Shown in pieces: positions 5,877 to 11,813 of a stretch of DNA of 40,599 nucleotides. The stretch is from IMG/VR virus record IMGVR_UViG_3300031524_000031, positions 1-40,599 of that record. One strand, written 5' to 3'. The translations under genes were made by a program, and so were the position numbers. This DNA is from a virus. How positions within the stretch are numbered: the first letter of the stretch is position 1; each line of letters starts with the position of its first letter. The notes under the pieces are model-generated. The model was not told where the DNA came from. It made no database searches and saw only the letters and a list, made by a program, of their open reading frames with translations.

Positions 5877-6761
5877 GTGGTCGGATTTTTTTCTGAGTCG
5901 GAGCTGTCCCCAACATATTCATCGTCCCGAGAACAAATAATTGCGTCAATTCGAGCGCAGAACAGAAGTAACGTACACAATTTTAGTATAGGAACGCTAT
6001 CTTGCTACTTTCGACTGCTCTCCTTACCGGATGATAATGTACTTTGGGAGGATTGTGTTCTATTTCTTTCAGGGCTTCCAGGGGCCGCAAGGCGAAAAAC
6101 CTTTGTGTACAAATCGGAATGCGCCCCGAATTTATTGCGAAAGTGGCGAACAGAAGGAGTTGTATATAGTATCAACAATATTGGTGCGGGCGCGGGCAAG
6201 TTTAGTGAAACAGTTTATGATCTTGATGCTGTATTTTCCCGAAACTCGTACCCCAGCTCGAATAAATACTACCGTCGGATAACAAGTCCATTAAATTGGA
6301 TGGCAGCAAGATACGACGTTCGTCCAATTTATATATCAGATAGACAAGCGGTCTCGCGCCTGCATAGTAAGTGGGTGGCGTATAAAATAGCGCAGCCCGA
6401 TACATTTAAGATGATGTTTCCAAAAGCCAGGTATCTGCGTTGTTTGGATATCGCACTAGCACGGCCGCATGAATATACGACATTTGGCGCGTTTACACAC
6501 ACAGGAGAGCTGCAAGCCGTTCGAGTCGTATCAATCGAGGCGGCTATAGTGTACGACCTGGCATTTTTTGCTAATACGTGGGACGCGCCATCTAATCTTG
6601 TTGAACATTTTGCTGTATTTGGAATGAAAAGACTGCACGAGCTAGGCTGCCGGACTTTGAATACAGGCTCCGGCCTTAACAAAAAGTTGTCAGCATACAA
6701 AGAACATTGGCCATTCAGCCATCTGATAAGCTATGCTTATCCGAAGTTGCCGGGAGCCTGA
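5877..6761 (+). CDS. GNAT/FemAB-like acyl- or aminoacyl-transferase (putative)
   Basis: The 294-residue product has, in its C-terminal half, a pattern typical of the GNAT-fold FemAB/DUF2156 group. A strand pair at about 201-218 (TTFGAFTHTGELQAVRVV) and YDLAFFAN lead into an amphipathic helix (EHFAVFGMKRLHELGC) and then NTGSGLNKKLSAYKEHWP (262-279), close to the end-motif of that fold. The N-terminal half is unrecognised. Start is GTG with GGAG just upstream. The gene is strikingly AT-richer than its neighbours and uses A/T-ending codons, which suggests recent acquisition. It sits between queC and folE/dpdA, so it could modify the amine of preQ1, but host targets such as a peptide or lipid are equally possible. 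No function is proven. Confidence 0.5.
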   Translation: MVGFFSESELSPTYSSSREQIIASIRAQNRSNVHNFSIGTLSCYFRLLSLPDDNVLWEDCVLFLSGLPGAARRKTFVYKSECAPNLLRKWRTEGVVYSINNIGAGAGKFSETVYDLDAVFSRNSYPSSNKYYRRITSPLNWMAARYDVRPIYISDRQAVSRLHSKWVAYKIAQPDTFKMMFPKARYLRCLDIALARPHEYTTFGAFTHTGELQAVRVVSIEAAIVYDLAFFANTWDAPSNLVEHFAVFGMKRLHELGCRTLNTGSGLNKKLSAYKEHWPFSHLISYAYPKLPGA

Positions 6762-6764
6762 CAG

Positions 6765-7037
6765 ATGATCGAGCAGCGCCCACTCCGCCCCGATGAGATC
6801 GCCCGCATTCTGGCAGTGGATACCACGTTCCACGTGCATCTGCGTCGCGGGCCGCATGATGTCCAGAATGAGAGCTTTCCGACGCTTTTACTTGCTCGTC
6901 AGCGGCTTACCGAGATCGAGCTGCATCTCCCTAAAGGATCACGGCTGCCGGTCATTTACGCCGCTTCTGCAAGCGGGAGGACTGACTACGTCCCACAAAG
7001 TTTCTTGGCGAAAAGACCTATTACAGGCTTGTGTTAA
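6765..7037 (+). CDS. Hypothetical protein, 90 aa
   Basis: Starts three bases after the transferase gene, with GGGAG upstream. The product has an N-terminal helix (RPDEIARILAVD), a beta-rich middle with HVHLRRGPHDVQNESFP and a second helix (LLARQRLTEIELHL). I recall similar small proteins in other phages but know no function. Its base composition returns to the phage average, so it is not part of the AT-rich insertion. Confidence 0.6.
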   Translation: MIEQRPLRPDEIARILAVDTTFHVHLRRGPHDVQNESFPTLLLARQRLTEIELHLPKGSRLPVIYAASASGRTDYVPQSFLAKRPITGLC

Positions 7038-7048
7038 CTAGCGCCATG

Positions 7049-7058
7049 CGGTATAACT
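7049..7058 (+). promoter_or_regulatory. CGGTATAACT promoter-like element
   Basis: Identical 10-mer to 4872-4881. It is flanked by the inverted pair GCCAT (7043-7047) and ATGGC (7061-7065), which could form an operator. The next gene starts 57 bases downstream. Confidence 0.45.
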
Positions 7059-7115
7059 ATATGGCTAGAGAGAGCCCGGACACCGCGCCTCGGGGATCAG
7101 GGGCAGGACACTGAG

Positions 7116-7436
7116 ATGACCACCATTACTCTAACGCATCCCGAGGACAGCGCTCGGGAATTCCAAGCCGGCGACAGCTACGATCGCTCCGGACCTGTCG
7201 ATGACGACGACATCGAGCGCGCTCTGTCTGCGGCTCTTGCCGTGCTGCGCGAAGCAGGCGTGACGCCGGAAGCGGCCGACGCCGCATATCGCAGGCAATG
7301 GGAAGAATTTGACGACGAAACCCCAATGACCGGCCTGGCAGTCGTCTGGATCGAAGCCCGCGAGGTCGCGAACCGCGCGCTGACCTCCACCTGGTTCACG
7401 CGCGCTAATCTGGGTGTTGGCCTGCGGGCCATCTGA
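7116..7436 (+). CDS. Hypothetical acidic protein, 106 aa
   Basis: I do not recognise this protein. The N-terminal third is acidic and probably flexible (DRSGPVDDDDIERAL). The rest is helical (LSAALAVLREAGVTPEAADAA and VWIEAREVANRALTS), without signal or membrane segments. It is the first gene after the CGGTATAACT element at 7049 and is followed by two further small genes in the same direction, suggesting one short early transcript of small, possibly host-directed proteins. Confidence 0.6.
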   Translation: MTTITLTHPEDSAREFQAGDSYDRSGPVDDDDIERALSAALAVLREAGVTPEAADAAYRRQWEEFDDETPMTGLAVVWIEAREVANRALTSTWFTRANLGVGLRAI

Positions 7437-7496
7437 CGATGGGTGCTAAGACCGGCGCCTCAGAAATCCGCGCCATCCGTATACAGGAGAACGAAG

Positions 7497-7727
7497 ATGA
7501 ACGCCAAACACCTTAAAGTCATCGACAAGGCCGTCGCGCTGATCGAGGAAGCCAGAGGGCTGCTCGAAGGCGCCCGCGATGATGAACAGGACTACTTCGA
7601 CAATATGCCTGAGGGCATCCAGAATAGCGACAATGGCGCCAAAGCCCAGGAAGCGGTCAGCGAACTCGAAGAAGCGTGCAGCGCTCTCGGCGGCGTCCTC
7701 ACGTATCTCGATATCGCCAGCGAGTAG
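7497..7727 (+). CDS. Small acidic coiled-coil phage protein, 76 aa
   Basis: The ATG at 7497 has AGGAGA at 7485-7490. An upstream in-frame start at 7443 lacks one and would add an unconserved-looking leader. The product is helical: an N-terminal helix with LIEEARGLLEGA, the loop EQDYFDNMPEGIQNSDNG and a second helix with AVSELEEACSALGGVL. From memory, the DEQDYFDNMPE stretch is typical of a small protein family widespread in phages, of unknown function. It is probably a helical hairpin. Confidence 0.7.
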   Translation: MNAKHLKVIDKAVALIEEARGLLEGARDDEQDYFDNMPEGIQNSDNGAKAQEAVSELEEACSALGGVLTYLDIASE

Positions 7728-7731
7728 TATA

Positions 7732-7968
7732 ATGGAACGCCGCCCGCTGGAAAAGCCTACATGGCGCGTCTTGCCCTGGCGCACGATGAAGGGCGCGATC
7801 GTCGGCTACTGCGTCGTTTGCGGCGACGGCTTCGATCACAACGTGCCGCCGGTCCGGGTCGTCAACGATACATTTGTCGCCACTAAAGGTGGCGCCGGCC
7901 GCATGACGCTTGAGAAGGCTTTTGCCGCCGCGATCGAAAGATGCGCCGCACGCAACGCCGCCCCGTAG
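7732..7968 (+). CDS. Hypothetical protein with CxxC motif, 78 aa
   Basis: The ATG at 7732 follows the previous stop by four bases. The product begins MERRPLEKPTWRVLPW and contains one CVVC pair (residues 28-31), with a histidine at 37 and a late cysteine that might complete a metal site. No family is recognised. The stop codon TAG forms the first three bases of the 22-bp element that precedes folE, an arrangement like those at 1380 and 2295, where a promoter-like element contains a stop codon. Confidence 0.6.
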   Translation: MERRPLEKPTWRVLPWRTMKGAIVGYCVVCGDGFDHNVPPVRVVNDTFVATKGGAGRMTLEKAFAAAIERCAARNAAP

Positions 7969-7987
7969 CTTGTCCGCGGTATATAGC
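7966..7987 (+). promoter_or_regulatory. 22-bp promoter-like element upstream of folE-dpdA
   Basis: Exact copy of 4021-4042, with the CGGTATATAG core at 7977-7986 and 27 bases before the folE ATG. Identity extends over TTGTCCGCGGTATATAGC and four bases upstream and then stops. The flanking DNA is unrelated, so the identity is not a simple gene duplication. Confidence 0.6.
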
Positions 7988-8013
7988 ATGCGCGCAGACC
8001 CGCAGGAGGACCG

Positions 8014-8676
8014 ATGCTTAAGCTAGACCCCGATGAGTTCCCAGCAGAGGCGCGCGAAGCTGTACGCACGCTAATCCGCTTCATAGGCGACGATCCCGAT
8101 CGGCCGGGCCTGCTTGATACGCCGCGCCGCTTCCTGCGCGCCTGGCGCGAGACCTGGGGCGCCGGCTACCGCGATCTGCCGAAGAACTGCCTGCGCGTGT
8201 TCATGAACGAGGGCGCCGTCTACAACCAGATGGTTTTTCAGGGCAACGTCATGCTGGCATCTACTTGCGAGCATCATCTTGCGCCCTTCTTCGGCGTTGC
8301 GCATGTCGCCTACATCGCCGAAGAAGGCGGCCCCGGACTGCTTGGTCTCTCCAAGCTGGCGCGGATCGTTACCCACTGCTCGCGCCGGCTCCAGGTCCAG
8401 GAGCGGCTGACCGAAGAGATCGCGGATACGTTGTCAGGTGTCCTTCGTCCCTGCCGGCCACTGTCGAAGACGCAGCGGGAGAGCGGCCGAATTCCAGTAG
8501 CCTCGGTGGGCGTTCAAATTCGCGCGACGCATCTTTGTATGACGACGCGCGGCGTTCAGCAGCCGCATTCGCTCACTACCACGACTTCGTTGAGAGGCGC
8601 ATTCCTCGATGATCCGACGACGCACTCCGAATTCCTCTCCCAATGCGCCAACGCCAGCCAGACGCCGCGTGGCTGA
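8014..8676 (+). CDS. folE: GTP cyclohydrolase I FolE
   Basis: FolE converts GTP to 7,8-dihydroneopterin triphosphate, the first step of both folate and 7-deazaguanine synthesis. The 220-residue protein contains the family core STCEHHLAPFFGVAHVAYI. Zinc ligands C85, H88 and C175 are in place, as are QVQERLTEEIA and the C-terminal HLCMTTRGVQQPHS and TTTTSLRGAF stretches. AGGAGGA precedes the ATG. Compared with bacterial enzymes it has roughly 15 extra residues (about 146-162, CRPLSKTQRESGRIPVA) before the final strand that carries the third zinc ligand. It overlaps dpdA and shares its promoter-like element with queC, which places it in the DNA-modification pathway rather than in folate supply. 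Confidence 0.95.
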   Translation: MLKLDPDEFPAEAREAVRTLIRFIGDDPDRPGLLDTPRRFLRAWRETWGAGYRDLPKNCLRVFMNEGAVYNQMVFQGNVMLASTCEHHLAPFFGVAHVAYIAEEGGPGLLGLSKLARIVTHCSRRLQVQERLTEEIADTLSGVLRPCRPLSKTQRESGRIPVASVGVQIRATHLCMTTRGVQQPHSLTTTTSLRGAFLDDPTTHSEFLSQCANASQTPRG

Positions 8677-9712
8677 CGGCCGCGAGCCTGTCGTAAAAAT
8701 TATCCTTGACAGCGGGGCTTACAGCGTGTGGAAGCTGGGCAAGCAGATCAACCTGCCCGAATATTGCGATTACATCGACCGCAACCGCGACTGGATCGCG
8801 CACTATGTCAACCTGGATGTGATCAATCCGGGCAATCCCGAAGCTGCGGCGGCAGCAAGTTTCGAGAATTTAGTCTACATGCGGTCACGCGGTCTCGACC
8901 CGATGCCGGTGTTCCACGTCGGCGAAGACATCTCCTGGCTCTACAAGATGCTCGACCTTGGCTGCCGGCACATCGGGCTCTCCGCATCATCGCTAGTCTC
9001 GCGTAATCAGGTCGACGACTGGTACGCGCATGCCTGGTCGTACTTAGTTAACAGCGATGGACTGCCGCTCGTCCGCGTGCATGCGTTTGGCGAAGCGCGC
9101 TACAAATCTCTGGTGAAGTTCCCGTGGGCGAGCGCGGATTCGGCGAGCTGGATTTACGAAGCTGAACGAGCCGCGACAATGCTTCTCGAGGATGGACGCA
9201 AAGTCAACATGCGGAGAGACGGCATCTCTTTGGCGAACGCGCAATATGTTGGCGCGATGGATGATTTGGATCGCGGCGCCCTCAACACTCTGGCTGCGAC
9301 TGTGGGGCTCAAAGATTTATCGCTGCTTGATCGCTGCGACACAGATTCGCGAGCACTGCGTCTGTTCATAGCAGCCCTCTTCTACAAAGCACAGGTCGAG
9401 CGCATCAACAAGAAATGCCCGATCCGCTTCCATCCGCCAGGATTCATCAAGAATGTTCCGCGCACCGATCTCTCTGTTATCCATCTGCCGGAGATGGAGT
9501 TTTACTTGGTGTGCGGGACCAACCCGCTCGCATTAGCCGCGATAGCATTCCTCGGATATCGACATGTGCTCGCCTCGTTCTTCGTCATTAAACAGCTCAA
9601 GAGCTCGGGTTATTCGTCGGGATACGCGGCTGACCCGATCTCTGCAATACGAGCAGATAAATCCTATGCGCAATACCTTGTAATATTGGAGAAGTACCTT
9701 GAAAAGCGGTGA
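8669..9712 (+). CDS. dpdA: DpdA-type 7-deazaguanine DNA transglycosylase
   Basis: Phage DpdA proteins, relatives of tRNA-guanine transglycosylase, exchange guanine in DNA for a free 7-deazaguanine base. This protein (347 residues from the GTG at 8669) has the opening KIILDSGAYSVW with an Asp (D14) equivalent to the TGT active-site DSG motif. It also has YVNLDVINPGNP, PVFHVGED, GLSASSL, and the characteristic VRVHAFGEARYKSLVKFPW followed by SADSASW (155-161), where a second Asp (D157) may be the nucleophile. I prefer GTG 8669 because it overlaps the folE stop. An in-frame ATG at 8609 would add 20 Arg/Pro-rich residues inside folE. It overlaps the sliding clamp by 14 bases. The subfamily (DpdA1-4) is not assigned. 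Confidence 0.85.
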   Translation: MADGREPVVKIILDSGAYSVWKLGKQINLPEYCDYIDRNRDWIAHYVNLDVINPGNPEAAAAASFENLVYMRSRGLDPMPVFHVGEDISWLYKMLDLGCRHIGLSASSLVSRNQVDDWYAHAWSYLVNSDGLPLVRVHAFGEARYKSLVKFPWASADSASWIYEAERAATMLLEDGRKVNMRRDGISLANAQYVGAMDDLDRGALNTLAATVGLKDLSLLDRCDTDSRALRLFIAALFYKAQVERINKKCPIRFHPPGFIKNVPRTDLSVIHLPEMEFYLVCGTNPLALAAIAFLGYRHVLASFFVIKQLKSSGYSSGYAADPISAIRADKSYAQYLVILEKYLEKR

Positions 9713-10787
9713 ACTCGTAACAGCCCTCGCGCCCTTCGCGCTGATCGCCAACAAACATGCGCTGTCGCCGGCATATCGGAGCATCGCGCTATCCGCCAAG
9801 CTGGTGCGCGGCTGCTCATCCTACGCGCTGGTTGAACTCGATATCGACATGCCGTTCGACAAGCCGCCTGATGCAGATGTCTACGTCGATGCGGAGTCGT
9901 TCATCGCGGTCATCAAATCGCTGCCCGATGAAGAGGTCAAACTGTCGCTGACCAGCGGCGTGATCGCCTGGGAGTGCAGCGCCGCGAAGGGTCGGCTGGC
10001 AACGGCCGTCGTTACGGATTCGCCCACGCTGACCCGCGACACAAGCGGCGATATCCCCTACGAGCCGACCGATGCATTCTACCAGGCGCTCGACCTCGGC
10101 GCGATGGCTTGCACCAATGTCGCGCTGACATCCGCCGGGCTCCATGGCGTCGTCATCGATAACCGCCATGATCTGGCCGTGATCGCCTCCGACAACATCT
10201 CGGTATCGGCGGCGTTTTGTGGCGCCACGATTGCCAAAGCGCCCGACCTGATGACCTTCACCCCCGACGCGCTCGAACTGCTGCGCTGCTGCATCATGTA
10301 CGGCAACGATGTCTGTCAGCTCACCTTCAACGAGAAGGAGTGCAACGTTGTTACCGGCCCCATGCGCGCGAGCATCAAGCAGGTGCCGCCGCTCAAGCAC
10401 GACCTGCGTGCGATCGTTGCCGCCTACAGCGGCGCAGACGTTATCTCGCCCATTCCCCGCGACCGTATCGCCGCCTTCCTCAAGCGGGCGGCGGCAATCG
10501 CCGAGGCCAAGCGGATGGCGGTGGTCACGCTCGGCGGATCAGATGGGCGACTGACGCTCTCGTTCGAGGAAGGCTCAGCGTCGTCGGAGGAATACTACCT
10601 GGTCGAGGATGTCAAGATACCCGACATCGCGCCGCTGATGATCGAATCCGCCCGCCTGGCGCGCGCGCTCGCGCATATCGATCACGTGGTCCTCGATCAC
10701 GCGGATCGGTCAGTGCTGGTGCTTCGGAATATCCCCGCCTCCGACGACGACGTATTGTTCTCCTACTTGCTGGTCGGGAAGAAGTGA
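9699..10787 (+). CDS. dnaN: DNA polymerase sliding clamp (DnaN-like)
   Basis: The 362-residue protein has the length and strand pattern of a bacterial beta clamp. Three repeats are visible: an N-terminal segment with LVTALAPFALIANK and LVELDIDMP; a middle one with ACTNVALTSAGLHGVVIDNRHDLAVIASDN, very like the DnaN repeat LTGVRLEA..L.VVATD; and a C-terminal one starting near PRDRIAAFLKRAAAIAEAKRM. It would encircle DNA and tether the polymerase at 11813, with loading by the clamp loader at 14348. The start is TTG at 9699 inside the dpdA 3' end, so translation is coupled; the preceding GGAGAAG is a fair ribosome-binding site. A phage-encoded bacterial-type clamp is uncommon outside larger phages. 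Confidence 0.85.
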   Translation: MKSGELVTALAPFALIANKHALSPAYRSIALSAKLVRGCSSYALVELDIDMPFDKPPDADVYVDAESFIAVIKSLPDEEVKLSLTSGVIAWECSAAKGRLATAVVTDSPTLTRDTSGDIPYEPTDAFYQALDLGAMACTNVALTSAGLHGVVIDNRHDLAVIASDNISVSAAFCGATIAKAPDLMTFTPDALELLRCCIMYGNDVCQLTFNEKECNVVTGPMRASIKQVPPLKHDLRAIVAAYSGADVISPIPRDRIAAFLKRAAAIAEAKRMAVVTLGGSDGRLTLSFEEGSASSEEYYLVEDVKIPDIAPLMIESARLARALAHIDHVVLDHADRSVLVLRNIPASDDDVLFSYLLVGKK

Positions 10788-10788
10788 T

Positions 10789-11112
10789 ATGGAAGGGTAT
10801 CTAGGCGAGTTCCTTGTGCACCTGCCGGATTCCGAGTTCTCGGACTATACTTCCATTGATTGGGCGATCTACTTTATTGAGATGTACGGCCAGATTGATG
10901 GCGAACACCACAAAGCATGGGTTCTCGATCAAGTTGCGCGTATCCTTATGGAAACTCCGGTGATCGTGAACGAAGCGAGATGGACGGGCGGAGAAAAAGA
11001 GTATCGCGTACGTGTAGACTGGCCATCAAACGAATACATCGAGTGGGCGAAAGAAATGCGCGGCTCGCCCGAGACCGTCGAGTATTCTTATGACGAAGGA
11101 ACACCTCCGTAA
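10789..11112 (+). CDS. Hypothetical acidic protein, 107 aa
   Basis: Starts one base after the clamp stop and ends directly before the next ATG, so it belongs to the same operon. It is acidic and aromatic-rich (SDYTSIDWAIYFIEMYGQIDGEHHKAWVLDQVARIL), with a beta-like centre (EKEYRVRVDWPSNEYIEW). The helix containing HHKAWVLDQVARILMETPV recalls helical phage proteins of unknown role. No catalytic motif is recognised. Confidence 0.65.
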   Translation: MEGYLGEFLVHLPDSEFSDYTSIDWAIYFIEMYGQIDGEHHKAWVLDQVARILMETPVIVNEARWTGGEKEYRVRVDWPSNEYIEWAKEMRGSPETVEYSYDEGTPP

Positions 11113-11322
11113 ATGCAGTGCGAATGGTCGCATCAGTATGACTGTTGGGCGGTGCTGACGCACTATTACGATAAGGCGGACAAAGTCATCGATGAGTGCT
11201 GCCGACTTGGCGCCACTTACTCCGGGCCGAAAGGCGGCGGCTTTGTTGTTCAGTTACCAGGAACTATGGTTTTCTCGATCGTTTCCGTAGCTGACATCAA
11301 GCGCGCATGCAAAGGGATCTGA
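11113..11322 (+). CDS. Hypothetical cysteine-containing protein, 69 aa
   Basis: Starts immediately after the stop of the previous gene. The 69 residues include four cysteines (MQCEW, DCWAV and ECCRL) and a glycine-rich turn GPKGGGF. The predicted order is strand-helix-strand-helix, like a small alpha/beta domain. No function is recognised. It overlaps the region that supplies the ribosome-binding site of the next gene. Confidence 0.55.
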   Translation: MQCEWSHQYDCWAVLTHYYDKADKVIDECCRLGATYSGPKGGGFVVQLPGTMVFSIVSVADIKRACKGI

Positions 11323-11327
11323 CCGAA

Positions 11328-11813
11328 ATGGCTACACAAGACAGCCCATCTACAGCCCTGACGCCGCTGCCCGCATACGCGGATGACGCAGCAGAAGTCG
11401 TGCGGCGTTTCGAGAAAATGGCTTACGACTACGGCACGATGTTCTGGGCGAACGAGATGGGCTACGCCGCAAAGATATTCCGCCGCTTGTTCGCCGCACA
11501 GGGAGCGCCCATGCTGCCGCCCGCCGACATCGTCGCTCGGCAGATGCGTATGAGCGAGGGAGCGGTGCGGATGGTTTATGAAGGCATCCGGGCCGTCAGT
11601 AAGGCAGGGGGCGTGCTACCCGCGCTCGCTGAGCGGCAAGCGCAGCTTGAAGCGGCGGAAGCGGCTGATGCGGCGCTACCCAAGCGCCAGCCAATAGTAA
11701 CGGCCGTAAAAGCGGCTCCAGCCGCTCCCGCCATGCAGCAGCCGATCGCGCGCAGACCGCTTTCTACGGCCGTTACTTCCGCTAAGACGACCGGGTCGGG
11801 GTTCTTCGGTTAG
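11328..11813 (+). CDS. Hypothetical protein with Ala/Pro-rich C-terminus, 161 aa
   Basis: I place the start at the ATG at 11328, six bases after the previous stop and preceded by AAAGGGA. An in-frame ATG at 11307 overlaps the previous gene and lacks a site. Residues about 18-90 form a helical domain (EVVRRFEKMAYDYGTMFWANEMGYAAKIFRRLF, then VARQMRMSEGAVRMVYEGIRAVS), the latter resembling a helix-turn-helix. The C-terminal 70 residues are Ala/Pro-rich and probably disordered, ending in TTGSGFFG. The stop overlaps the GTG of the polymerase gene. A C-terminal phenylalanine peptide could be a partner-binding tail, but that is speculation. Confidence 0.6.
   Translation: MATQDSPSTALTPLPAYADDAAEVVRRFEKMAYDYGTMFWANEMGYAAKIFRRLFAAQGAPMLPPADIVARQMRMSEGAVRMVYEGIRAVSKAGGVLPALAERQAQLEAAEAADAALPKRQPIVTAVKAAPAAPAMQQPIARRPLSTAVTSAKTTGSGFFG

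Noticed and set aside
4779-5980. Long minus-strand frames of 343 and 377 residues
   Set aside because: They are antisense to the Ala/Pro/Lys-rich gene, and their low-complexity Gly/Arg or Ala/Gly/Ser sequence mirrors its repeats.
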